Positions 24,301 through 34,929 of a DNA stretch of 64,000 nucleotides are shown one piece after another. The notes below the pieces were generated by a model. That model did not search any database and was not told the DNA's origin. It saw nothing but the letters and a program-made list of their open reading frames with translations. Source of the DNA: Atriophallophorus winterbourni (Eukaryota > Platyhelminthes > Trematoda > Plagiorchiida > Microphallidae). The stretch's first letter is position 1. Every line of letters begins with the position of its first letter. The stretch covers positions 1 through 64,000 of the forward strand of contig JACCGJ010001351.1 of assembly GCA_013407085.1 (NCBI GenBank), read 5' to 3'. The position numbers were made by a program, and so were the translations under genes.

Positions 24301-27300
24301 CTATATGTCCTAAATAATCTAAAAGGGGAAGAGTGATTTAGAGTTTCACCAAGTTATTAACTGGTTGATTGACTACACATTACACTTTGTAAAATAACTC
24401 ACATTCGCACGGTATAGGCACGATTTGCCATGCCACCACATCAGTCTCCAATAGAACCGACATCATATCCTCGAAATTCAGCTGATTTTCAAAAGAGCCG
24501 TGTAATTCAGCAGGGAATTGATTCGACTTGAGTTGGAGCTCGAGAAACGCATGGCCATCGACAGGTTTCAGGATGCCTGTCTCAACCTCCCTGCAGTACG
24601 ACTGCAACTTTTTAATGCTTCGAATCAAATGTGTGACCTGGTACAATAAAACCAATTGTTCCAGAAAAATTAGTGTTAATTATTTAAAGATATCAAATAT
24701 AATGAAAAATTAATATCAAATTATTATTAACATAGGCACGCGTCGAGCATCGCAAAATCGCTATTCGAGTTGTATCATTTTCTATGCATACAAATACAGG
24801 TATATAAACACATCGATAAATAGATTTAATGCCAAGAATAGGAAATTTATAATAACATATGATTCTATTTGTTGAGTTAAAATACATCAAAATATCTAGT
24901 TTAATTTCTATGTGTAGGCTTCATCACAAAGATTAACAGATATTGTACTACTTGGACTCACAGAATCACAAGGGGACCCTGTTAAAGTTAACCAGAGCGA
25001 ATCCAATTCCAGTTGCACGTGGTATACTGAGGGTTCAAGGAATTGACATGAAATATCATTGAGAAGCAATATTTTCGTAAGCAAAGAACATTTCGTGAGA
25101 TGTAAGCCGCGAATCATGATTTTAACCGCACTGATAATATATAATTTTTGTATAGTTGCGTTAAAGTAACATAAATCAAATGTTCCAATATTTGACTTGA
25201 TTAAAGTAGTAGAAGAACAAAGTAAAAGAAATTGGATCAAATTTTCCATTAGTAATCATTTCTAAATGCAGCTTAACATTGATACTTGATTACTAGAAAT
25301 TATTTGACGTAATAGACGCTTAGATTAATAAGCATGCTATTTTGTTTTGAGATTCAATGCCCAAGGTTAACCTGGTAAATTAATTTCAACTTCCGCGACC
25401 AATGGGTGTAAAAATCGAAACGAGATATGTGACGTAATATGTTTTAATTATCTTCATTGCCTTTGTGAACAACGGAATAGACGTTATTACAGATAATGCG
25501 ATCTCGCAACCATTTAACTAACGTAATCATGTGAGTTAAGATTGACACTTTGACTGTTGGAGAACTCAATGCTTCACGTGTAGCTATTTGAATTGATCTA
25601 ACACTGATTCGTTTGTCATTAATTTAACAAAGATTTACAAAAATCGGATTATTTGATCTTATTTTAGAGTTTATTTCCATAGTCGGTTCTCTTCTTGATT
25701 CGGTTAGCCCATTCGTTTATCTATGCATTCACTCCAGGTGTTGTCCATGTGTGAAACAGATCATTTCTTCTGATCATCATTACAGACTGAACGACGTCAG
25801 ACCTATAACAAAAAATTATTGTTTTTTAACACAGTAATGTGAGAGAAATTCATAGCTTTGATTTGACATTTTTGACATTTTATCGACCGTAGGAATGAGT
25901 GATTAAGTATAATTTGAAGTTATAAGCGCAGTAAATGAAGCGCGTGGAAATGGGTTTGAACACGTAACGCTCACCAATTAAATTAGGTTCCGCTAGTGGC
26001 ATTGAGTTATAAAGTATACATTAATGACAATTAATTCAGATTGCTGTAGTTGACGAACGAGTGAAATATAAATTCATCAATCAAAATCGATTTAAAAAAG
26101 ATAGAATACTGTGTAAAAAAGATCGAAATGTATCCAAAAGATTAGGCGAATGCTGTAAAATTAGCCGAAGTTATAGGAATAGACAAAGAATGATTTTGCG
26201 TCTGCCAAAATATGTCAAATATTCAATATCAACTAAAAACATCAACCTTTGCTTTAATTTGGCGTCGGTTTAGTTAGTAATCGTAGTTCAATGACAAAAA
26301 TACTCCATATCCTAGATGAATCAGGAAACCTCATAATTGCAACTTGTATTTCAGTCTAATTAGAGAAGACAGGATATTGCGTTTCCTAATACTCCAAACG
26401 GTCGATCCATTTTCATCCAATTTGCAAGTCAGTTAAACAAAACAATGCTTTATATAAATATAGAAAATTTCACAAGTTTTAGTAAAAATTAGTCTCATCA
26501 ATATTTTTTTCAATTCGTGCATGCGGACATTTTGAACCCAATTGCTGCCACGCAAATAAAATTGCACCGTCATAATTAATTGTGAGACAATATTTTGAAG
26601 ATTTTAAAATTGTTCGTCAAAATTTTGTTCAGCTTTCTTTTAGACGACGCATGACCTGTTTTTTCGTCCGGAGAACCTCATTGGAATTAGAAATGAATAA
26701 AACATTCAACCAAGCACACAACGGTTTTAGTTCATCTGGAAAAGCATGTATTTTTGGCATTTCTTCCCATTACATACTATGAAATGTGTATGGAACATTA
26801 TTAGCCAATGTTCAATTGAGAGTAGATTACAATTATCTGACCATTTGATATTGGAATGTTGCGGTGAAATTCAATTATTGAGTTCGATGTCAGCTAAAAT
26901 GAACACAAATGAAACTCACCGTTCTCATGTAAAAATTCAAATTCAAAATTTTGTTGACATCCGCTACGTGGCCTATCCAGATTATCGTGGAACAGTTTGG
27001 GATACAAAACCCAAGGTTCATCTAACCAGACACCGTCGAAATTCTTCGGTTTCTTTGGACTTCGTAAATCAACCAGCGTACCATAGACCATATTTTCGTT
27101 AACCTGTCTTCCGAAGCGATTCATCTTAACGTCAACATGATTGTACTTGTCGAGGAGCGGTTGAATCTGCAAAAATAGAAGAAAGCATTTTGATACTTTG
27201 AAATATGGCTTATTCTTCACCAAAGATAAACCATTTATGATCAAACATTGTGATTGACTATTCATGAAATCCCACTGATTAATTTAGGGATTTCGTTTGC

Positions 27301-30300
27301 ATGTACGTGTGAAATGTAATCACATAGAGCAAATGATGTCATATTAACTTTTATTATGAGTGTAAACATCCGCGTGAAATCCACGCGATCTTATTACTCG
27401 CCTTTTACTGGTTATATTTTGAACATCAAGTGGTCAACTGCCGAGGCGTATCACAACGTATCGAAACGTATCGTTAATTCTTCAAGCAAGTTCTGTAACG
27501 TTTTACGCTTGGTTGACAAAGCGTATACAATAGGCAAAAACTCGTTGTCATCTGATTTGGTATTAATTATCACTGGAGATATTTGTCCTGGTATTTGTTT
27601 CATCTATCAATCTAGCAAAACTAGACAGACAGTGACATCTTCTGACGTACACGCTACTGCTAATGGAATTTAAACGCCATTATTAGGAGTGTGAATCAGG
27701 AATGCATCAACTAACTAGAAATAAAAAGAACGTCATTCATATACCATTGATTACATTCTGAGAGGTTACTACCAAAGAATCGGAACTTCATGAGTCACAC
27801 TCTAACAAACTTAATATGGCCAGATGGTCATCTACAGCCCCTGACCAAGCTTCTAGGTTCGCAGCGACGGATTTTCAAAACCTTCTAACCTGGAACGTTG
27901 CCCACCATCATGTGAGCCTACTTAATTTCAACCATGGATCATGCAACACGAGCTTCAACTCTATGGTCAAAAAGAATATACTATTGCGTGATAATATATG
28001 CCTTCATGCAACTAAACTAGTAAGAACTTTCCGGAAAGTAACGTACACGGAGCGGTTGCATAATTGGCACTTCTAAATTCCTTTCCAATACGATTTCAGA
28101 TTTCTGTGTTACTAACTTACAAACATGTATTCAAATACTGTGAGTCACATCATACACGCAGCTACCAAGAGACACTACAATTTTACCATTTCGGTATCAT
28201 CGTTCGCCGATATTTCATTTCTGTACGTGTCTGTTTCATTTGAATTGCTCTCATTTAAACTTTCGTTACAGATCTTAGCCTCGAAACGTTCATTCAAAAT
28301 TCAGACACTTATTTGTTGCACAACCCACGGAATGACTCATAATTGGTATTCAAATGGATTATACTTGTAATCACATGTTTATTTGTTATCTAACTTTCAT
28401 GAACGAATATTTACTATGATATCGTCATTGTGAAGCCATGTGGTGTTGTGACCATGAATTATTGACTACTGAATCTTGAAATAATACCAGCAGGTAAATT
28501 CACTTCTTTTGAACAATGTCAGGCATATGAATGATTAATATTAGGTTTATGGCTATTCGTTTCAATTCTTTAATCGCCTACCGGTTTATTCCTTATGCAT
28601 ACTAACTCAAACATATTCCATAAAAAATCAATTACAGCGACGAGATACCAAAACCTCAGTGGTATTGAATCTGATCGAATTGAAAAGTTCTACTTATTGA
28701 ATTGTATTTTCAAAGATATAAATATCTGTTAAAAACCCAAACAAATGTTCAAATATTAACATAAAAAAGGTTCACTGACTGGTGATAAGAATTTTCTAGC
28801 AGTAGTTTCTGTTAGATATCTTCGACCATTTTGTATAGTATTGTTGACGCAGAAGTGTGACACGTACTGAAATTCTGCGAGAGTGAGAATAAATATCAAT
28901 ACGAGTTATTTAACTGAAACAGCAAGGCCTTAATAACCATTCCACATCATATTCAACATGTATGCCATCGATTATTCCACAAAGTTTAACACTTTCATTT
29001 AGCACACAAAATGTATGTGCTTTATTTAAACGCATTATGCGTAATTACATGATGTGCGCAAATATTCAATGGTATATTGCCAGGAAAATATGAACTTATA
29101 TGAAGACGGTTTGCATGTTACGCATTGTGATATTTGATTTAATGTGTTGATAGATTCCTCTTTTAACATCGTTTTTTAAATTGCGTAAGTCATCATTCGG
29201 TTCTTTACATAGTCTTTACATAGTCTCGTAGAGATTTTCCAAAGCGGAAATGAAACACTTAAACAGCAACATCGATAGCGTTATCAGATACTCCCATAAT
29301 AATCCAGCAGCAAATAAAATCACGTAAAAAATATATGGAAAAATAAGAACGATTATTCATTGAATCACTGTTCGACAACAAGTATAATATTTCGGATTTC
29401 TAATGCAAGTTTGGAGTATTTATATTATTGTCTGAATGCAAATGTAAACTCACGATATTCTCCTACTTTTTCCTTATCTAGAATCAAACACCTCCTTGTA
29501 TGTTGCATTAATGTAAAACTTTTTAAAAAGATCTAAACATTCGTATAAATTTTCACTCACTATATGATAATTTGAAATTCTCTGGAGTGATGGACACAAC
29601 ATTGTATTCAGGATTTCCAATCTCGACTTTGACACGAAAATCGTCTGAGTGTTTTGGGATTGACTTGCCATGTCTCAAAATTAAAGCATGAATTTTAGCA
29701 ACAAAATGCAAAACATGTCCTTCTCGGTCATACGTGTATCGCTGTAAATTCAACTGTGTAACATTTGTCATATTCATCTGCAACGAAACGTGAACATGTT
29801 TTTATAAACCATCAAAATGTGAATTTTCAACTCCACTGTTATATTAAAATTGACCAACCACTCTTAAATTTGTGCTGATGGAACACACGAGTGTTAACTA
29901 TGTAACTTGAATTAGGATTATCAGAAAACTACTTACGGTATGTAAACGTCTTTCGAGCAGATCCTTTGTGGAACCGAAATTCATTGCCTCCTGGATATCT
30001 TCATTCACGTCGACATTTGCGTACATCAATACTTGTGTGAAGCAAGAAGTATACGTTAATTCGAGAGAATTTGTTAGCAGGTAAATTCTATTAATATTAT
30101 CACATGAAAATGATAGATCGAATACACCGCCAATCTGAAAATTACGAAAACATTATCCAAAATCTTTTCACACAAATTATCGCAACAAACTAGATAGAGA
30201 CAGTGCGTACCGTACTTTTTAGGACATACAGTTTGAATTTGATTTACAGATTAGAAGGCCATAGCGTTACACAAATTGCCATCCATCGCTAATAATCGGA

Positions 30301-33300
30301 TATTATAAATATTCATAGACTTAGTTTGTTGATTTTCAATCCAAGGTGACATATGTTAAATCTGAACAATCTACGCTAATGCACCGCCATATCGATTTCA
30401 CCAAAAGCTGGTGTTCGTTGGTGTTTCCGACAATTGTCACGTATACAAAAGTCAAACTTGGATGAAAATACGAAGACAACATTGAAAATCATTTAGAGGA
30501 TATATGAATCATATTGATGCAAATTATTTACTTACGATTCACTGCAACATTGGTGGAATAGTATACACGTAAATTTCATCATACATGCCATACATGGCTG
30601 AACAATCGAAAATTATCAATGCCTACGATATTACTAGAACTTGTTATCATTTTTATACTAAGCCATGCAATAGATTCGTAACAGCAAAACGCGTGATGTC
30701 GCTATGGACGAAGTGGTTTTGGATTTGAATGTGACTGACAATATCATAGTTTTCAAATAAACATTACCAATCTCCGTCATATTCGTTATTCTTATTCAAA
30801 AAATGTGTGATTTATTTACATTCATTCGCTGAAAAATTGTTTAAACTAATAACTTATTTCCATCCTCTTCTTTTTATTTTCTATTTAACCCAGTTTTATT
30901 AAATTTTAATGACATATTTCTCAGCGATTACAGAACCGAACATGCAATACTCGTTTTTTAAAATAGGAAACGATTGTGCAAGAAGCACTAAACTTAGATA
31001 GACCACAAATGTACGTATCCATTGGACAATCAGCCATCGCATCAAAATTCAACGGTCAATAGCAAATGCTTTGCAAATATTGAAGCCAATGTCCAAATCT
31101 TTCATACCGATCGCTCGTAGAAAAAAATTCCTAATTTCACCTTACAATTGAATATTTTATTTGGCATACGATTTTTTTATTTTTTCACATGAACAGTATA
31201 GTGTACAGGTATTTACGTTGTACCGATGAATGTTCTCTGTATACGAACATTTGAATTCAGCATTTTTTCCTTCGTTGATAGCAATCGGTTTTCCTTGGTG
31301 TCTTTCGTTCACGGTCACATTTACATTGCTTAGCATCATGACATTCAGTACGCACGTGCTGTACACCACCAAATTTGTCTTCACTATACGTTTTCGTGGT
31401 AGGATGTCAACAATTTAAAAAACAAATTATCAATTCCCGTGTATATCTAGAGGTTATTGACAATTGTTGAGGCAACACAGTTGAAATGATGTACTGCTTC
31501 GAGATGATAATGTTAACCGTGGCGCTTCAAGCCGATAACAAACTTTGGCCGTGAACTTCATTGATGTACATGTTGATTGTCAACACGATTTGTTTTAATT
31601 CCGGAAAACAGGAGAAACTTGGTGACTAGTGCAGCTGGTCTGTGTCAGCATTTACGGCTACTTCTTCTGCAAACAGCATCTCACGTATTGGTAGATTACA
31701 GATATTTGTTTCCTATTTTCAACGATTTGGGTCGAATAGCTTGGGTAGGCGCATATTCGTCTTTTGTCCTAAAAGCGCTAAAGAGAAGAAATTTCGAAAA
31801 GCGTATCGACAAAACATAAACTTGTTATACAACACATCGAATTTTGATATATTCTGAAGGTTGACGGTTAAAGTGGAACGACCCCCACATGCCATGTCCA
31901 AAAGCGACGATTTCATATATTATTGCGAAGCAACCTAACCGATCTAGCATTTTGAAGACGATTTTCACCTCACGAAGTCATAGTTCTTTCTAACATTTTG
32001 TTCCAAATTTGTTTCAAGTAGAATATTATGTCTATGGTCGATTTTCTAATGCGAATGCCATATCAAGATTCGTATCAAACACGATAACATAATTAATTAA
32101 GCTACATCCGCAAAGCATCAGCAATCCGTTTGTCCACATAATTTCGATTAGTGTTATTATCAATATTATTTTTTCCAAGACTACTACTACTACTATTATT
32201 TTCGAATCTCACCTTTCATTGCTTCGATGATTTGGAAGAAAAGAAAAGTATGAATGTCGCATGAGTTACAAATTCATCACATTATGATATCTCTTATTCC
32301 CGATATTATCGAATACCATTTTTTAAACATTAAATTATATAAAGATCATAGACAATAGCGTGGTTAGCTGTCAGATATTTGTCAGGTATTATTCAGAATG
32401 TAAATATGATCAGGTATTTTTTTGCTCAATAAACAATTGTGACATTCATTCACTTTCAATTTATGGTGTTATATCAGTAACAAACATCGATAAATTTTGT
32501 TGGGTGATGCGTTCACCAGCATGCTGAATGTAATATATTTGCGACATTAATGCGTCGATTGCACAATATTCAAATTGTGCTTCCACTGTTACAGACATAA
32601 TGGAATACATCAATCTAAAAACTAGAATTCGTCGTTTTCAGCATAATTCTTACTGTTGTAGCTGCCAACTGAAATGAGGGAATAAATTATGAATCCCCAA
32701 TGAGAAACGGAGTTTGGTTTTGGCTGGCAATGCTTACCGAAAATCGATCTATCACCCTCAAGTGCTAAAAAAATTAAATCGATAAGGGCAACTGACGAAG
32801 CACTGGTAACACGACTGAATGCCGTGTGTAGAGTATATTGTGAAATTCATATTCAGGGATTTATTCCACAAAGCCAATCAGTTATTCGAATGTTGACTGC
32901 TCAATTGCATGAAAGGTGGCTCGCATTATAACGTTGTTGATTAAATGATTAACTGGTGGATGTTTGAAATTGAAGCAACGTCGAAGTTCGGCTACAGTGT
33001 TTCATCAGATTCAATGTTTCAAAATTTATGGTGAATGAAGCAAATAGCTGTGCAACACTATATAATAAACGTATATGAGTTCACGAAATCGCACTTTCGA
33101 GTTTCACCAGGAAGCAATTTCTGGCGTTAAACTATTCAACAAAAAACAAACAGGGACTTCGTCAAAGTTACGGCGAGAGTTTAATCAGGAGTTTGGTACT
33201 TGAAGTTACAGATTGTGATAGCCGGTCGAGATGTTGTAACCAATTTTATAGAGGTGTCTGAGTGGAGGACAGGCCATACGGATTGTACTGTACGTGCCTG

Positions 33301-34164
33301 CGCTCAATAGTGCACAAACAGAATCTAGACAGTGGCTGCACAAACGGTAGATTGTGTAAACCAGTAAACATTTTTTATTTTCTCAATCAGTGTTCATCTA
33401 AATTTTTTGAAGTGAGCCGAAAAATGTCATCGATAATATACATTTCTAGGCGAATATAAAGGTTTAGTCCATATATTTGAATCTTGTCCTGTGATCTGGG
33501 AGTGACAAAATTTAATTGATAATATGCTGTTGAAAGACGAACCTATACATTTTTGTGATACCGTAGTCTAATATTATATTACATTGCTGTCATCTCAAAG
33601 TGAAATACTGAATTTTCAAAAATAACGAAATGTGAAGTATTTCACGGAAAATTTCCTTGTAAATAATTATTGAACATTAAACAAAAATCGTTGATGTATT
33701 CGTAGATAGAACTTACTGATATTCATCTCCCCATATGCAAGTTTAAACACGACATCTAAAATGTTTTCCATGTAAACAAACATGTTAATATCGCAGGATA
33801 CTTAACTATTTATTTTAAATAGCGTACTAATAAAACAAACGATCATCTAATAGATAGAGATGTATAAATATGCTCGTTTGCATGCACTTCACCACACCCC
33901 ATATCACACGGCCGGTTTCATGCTGTTTACACACATAAGTTTGGTGCAGTACGACAAGGATCCGTATGCTACTGAAACATATTGACATGTCTGATCTAAC
34001 ATTCGATATATGTATGATTCGTAATTTATTTCGTGTGAAATTTACAGATACTAATGAATAATATAAAAATAAATTAGAAAACCTTAAAGGTCATTATATC
34101 CATTTATTATTTCTTTACAAATAAACTTACCGAAAAGAATTACGACGACAGTCGCGAAATTCAT
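21148..34164 (-). CDS. Split gene with micro-exons: secreted protein with two homologous modules (unknown family)
   Basis: I reconstructed 16 exons from GT-AG sites and phase. Exons 1-4 (34, 39, 27, 15 nt) are joined in phase 1 and give a signal-peptide-like N-terminus: hydrophobic FATVVVILF, then FKLAYG as a plausible cleavage region. Exon 5 holds a short cysteine-containing beta-rich stretch. Two modules follow. Module 1 is exons 6-10 (198, 217, 24, 95, 247 nt). Module 2 is exons 11-16 (234, 235, 36, 26, 78, 246 nt). Corresponding exons have matching phases and similar sequence. The known exons total about 640 codons. N-glycosylation sequons (for example NMTNVT) and cysteines suggest an extracellular protein. 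The exon 10 to 11 junction does not match in phase (1 to 0), so at least one exon between 25.2 and 26.9 kb is missing. I recognise no family. Micro-exon secreted genes are known in schistosomes; membership is inferred. Confidence 0.6.
22316..22500 (-). CDS. Possible alternative terminal exon with a membrane segment
   Basis: An acceptor (CTAAC branch-like box, then GTAGGCAG) opens a phase 1 frame of 61 codons ending in TGA. It begins CGYIIKILKLLGPIGFLIVS, a convincing transmembrane-like segment, followed by a cysteine-rich tail. If joined to a phase 1 donor it would anchor the protein in a membrane. The best exon 15 donor leaves phase 0, so the join is not shown; it could be a chance frame. 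Confidence 0.3.
23537..23614 (-). CDS. Split gene exon 15, tentative
   Basis: 78 bases, phase 0 to 0, strong GTAAGT donor but weak acceptor (GAAAAG). Encodes VLVFNPPELSVIYRSDNYST and ends ICQN. The frame stays open beyond the donor to about 23,380, so a longer form is possible. Confidence 0.4.
24084..24109 (-). CDS. Split gene exon 14 (26-nt micro-exon), tentative
   Basis: Acceptor AATACAG, donor GTTAGT; phase 1 to 0, adding TFAKFNIIS. Needed to restore phase 0 for exon 15, but its splice sites are only fair. Confidence 0.35.
24283..24318 (-). CDS. Split gene exon 13 (36-nt micro-exon)
   Basis: Excellent acceptor (CTCTTCCCCTTTTAG), donor GTGAGT; phase 1 to 1, adding YYLGHIEQQKIL. Counterpart of exon 8. 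Confidence 0.6.
24403..24637 (-). CDS. Split gene exon 12 (module 2, part b)
   Basis: 235 bases, phase 0 to 1, acceptor TTGTACCAG, donor GTGAGT. Encodes VTHLIRSIKKLQSYCREVE onward and ends WQIVPIPCE. Counterpart of exon 7. Confidence 0.7.
24962..25195 (-). CDS. Split gene exon 11 (module 2, part a)
   Basis: 234 bases, phase 0 to 0. The acceptor ATCAAG follows a long pyrimidine-rich stretch, donor GTGAGT. It is the module 2 counterpart of exon 6. The exon before it is not identified; exon 10 leaves phase 1, so a phase 1-to-0 exon must lie between. Confidence 0.65.
26920..27166 (-). CDS. Split gene exon 10 (module 1, part c)
   Basis: 247 bases, phase 0 to 1, acceptor TATTTTTGCAG, donor GTGAGT. 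Encodes MNRFGRQVNENMVYGTLVDL, later PWVLYPKLFHDNLDRP and QQNFEFEFLHEN. GRQVNE parallels ARQINL in exon 16. Confidence 0.7.
27800..28360 (+). mobile_element. CR1-like LINE 3' fragment inside an intron
   Basis: On the plus strand, within the intron between exons 9 and 10, HATKLVRTFRKVTYTERL matches the polymerase C-terminal block, followed by more decayed sequence. Inserted opposite to the gene. Confidence 0.55.
28780..28874 (-). CDS. Split gene exon 9
   Basis: 95 bases, phase 1 to 0. The acceptor is strong (TTCTCACTCTCGCAG), the donor weaker (GTCAGT). Encodes QFQYVSHFCVNNTIQNGRR and on to KFLSP. In module 2 the same place holds two exons totalling 104 bases with the same net phase change. Confidence 0.5.
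29454..29477 (-). CDS. Split gene exon 8 (24-nt micro-exon)
   Basis: Acceptor ATTCTAG, donor GTGAGT, phase 1 to 1; adds NKEKVGEY. Position and phase match the 36-nt exon 13 of module 2. Confidence 0.5.
29561..29777 (-). CDS. Split gene exon 7 (module 1, part b)
   Basis: 217 bases, phase 0 to 1, acceptor CGTTGCAG, donor GTGAGT. It starts with two sequons (NMTNVT) and contains VLHFVAKIHALILRHGKS, similar to AFLELQLKSNQFPAELHG of exon 12. Confidence 0.7.
29937..30134 (-). CDS. Split gene exon 6 (module 1, part a)
   Basis: 198 bases, phase 0 to 0, acceptor ATTTTCAG, donor GTAAGT. Encodes GGVFDLSFSCDNINRIYLL onward. It aligns with exon 11 (GTFDLCYFNATIQKLYII), the anchor for the module duplication. 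Confidence 0.7.
31217..31383 (-). CDS. Split gene exon 5
   Basis: 167 bases, phase 1 in, phase 0 out (AAC then GTAAAT). The last base of exon 4 plus TG forms a methionine codon, so the apparent start here is a splice-made codon, not a translation start. It encodes VNVTVNERHQGKP and NEGKNAEFKCSYTE, which looks like a short beta-sandwich strand pattern. I would not call it an Ig domain with confidence. Confidence 0.6.
32654..32668 (-). CDS. Split gene exon 4 (15-nt micro-exon)
   Basis: Acceptor CTCATTTCAG, donor GTAAGA; phase 1 to 1, adding VGSYN. Symmetric and skippable. Confidence 0.45.
32738..32764 (-). CDS. Split gene exon 3 (27-nt micro-exon)
   Basis: The acceptor follows a T-rich tract (TTTTTTTTAG), donor GTAAGC; phase 1 to 1, adding TLEGDRSIF. 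The length is a multiple of three, so it can be skipped without a frameshift. Confidence 0.5.
33717..33755 (-). CDS. Split gene exon 2 (39-nt micro-exon)
   Basis: A TTTTAG acceptor and GTAAGT donor frame 39 bases, phase 1 to 1, adding DVVFKLAYGEMNI. It completes the signal peptide; cleavage after AYG is plausible. Confidence 0.55.
34131..34164 (-). CDS. Split gene exon 1 (signal peptide start)
   Basis: ATG at 34,164-34,162 encodes MNFATVVVILF plus one base, then a GTAAGT donor. Phase 1 out. The hydrophobic run is typical of a signal peptide. Confidence 0.6.
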
Positions 34165-34204
34165 GTTTTCTGTTGTAAAAATCATTGATATGTTTTCTAA
34201 CTGG

Positions 34205-34212
34205 CTTATATA
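34205..34212 (-). promoter_or_regulatory. Possible TATA box of the split gene
   Basis: TATATAAG on the minus strand, 41 bases before the exon 1 ATG. Spacing is short but workable. A PLE-derived repeat begins about 25 bases further upstream. Confidence 0.3.
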
Positions 34213-34236
34213 TGTTATTGTATAACGATTAGCCAA

Positions 34237-34500
34237 TTAAAATGCTGCTAAACACTTTAAACGTTTGTTTTCCAATGAGAAAAAATGAGTGCAATCGGTT
34301 AGAGCAGGTTTTGGGTAACGTTTCGCCCCTGACACAGAAGCTTTGTCAGACCAATGGAGAGAGTCAATAGAGGGAACAAGATGAAGTATTAGTCTAACCC
34401 AGCAATGATTTGCTAAACAGCCTATATTACATTTCAGTTTGTCACATCTTGTATGCATGACCAGAATCAGTTTTGATGTGCCTACCAGTGTATCCACATC
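34237..34500 (-). mobile_element. PLE-derived terminal fragment with class B ribozyme-like motif
   Basis: Minus-strand sequence parallels the PLE end at 39.48-39.75 kb (shared TTACCCAAAA and CTAACCGATTG blocks). It ends about 70 bases upstream of the split gene ATG. Confidence 0.6.
34311..34357 (-). ncRNA. Hammerhead-like motif class B
   Basis: TTGGT, CTGACAA (one change from CTGACGA), a GCTTCTG/CAGGGGC stem II, GAAACGTT, then ACCCAA. Stem I pairs UUGGU with ACC-C-AA. Stem III would be the loop-less palindrome ACGU. Confidence 0.45.
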
Positions 34501-34929
34501 AAACTAATAAAAGTGAACAGTGTAATGGTCAGTTGACACAGCGACCCAAATGAGTAAAAGTACATAAATAACGGGGCTAATTTTAAGATATTTTCAAGAT
34601 AAACAAAAAGTGAATCAACTACTAGATATGAGGTGAATAACATCTATTTACCTTCGCATCAGTGTCTCAAGCAAGATTGTGGACATTTCTGCCCCATTCA
34701 CATTATTGAACGCCTTGACAATTTCGAACGCCTCCAAATGCCGACGTTCGTTATACTGTTTAATAAGGCGTCTTATTTTCTCTTCATTGTCTAGATTGAC
34801 TCTGTGGACCGTAATGAAATCTTGCTTTTCGAAGCTGTTTTATCATTGAATGATAAATGTAATTCTACTTGTCCTTTTGAAAATAGTGCAAAACAATATT
34901 CTAAAGTAAATTACTTATGAGATAGGCCG
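34501..34929. other. Unassigned sequence before PLE-a
   Basis: No frame or repeat recognised with confidence; the right half may belong to the PLE 5' region. Confidence 0.35.

Noticed and set aside
25474..25516. 27-nt and 18-nt candidate exons at about 25.49 and 25.98 kb
   Set aside because: Splice sites are weak and they do not solve the phase problem before exon 11.
28121..28137. 17-nt exon (phase 1 to 0) with a GTAAGT donor between exons 8 and 10
   Set aside because: It overlaps a plus-strand LINE fragment and has a poor acceptor; the 95-nt exon at 28,780 gives the same phase change with a better acceptor.
31217..31383. Ig domain call for exon 5
   Set aside because: Only one short strand-like stretch with a cysteine (AEFKCSY) is visible and the partner tryptophan and second cysteine are not in place.
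31157..31384. Independent small gene starting at 31,384
   Set aside because: The first codon is GTG, not ATG. The methionine arises by splicing exon 4 to exon 5, and the frame fits as an internal exon.
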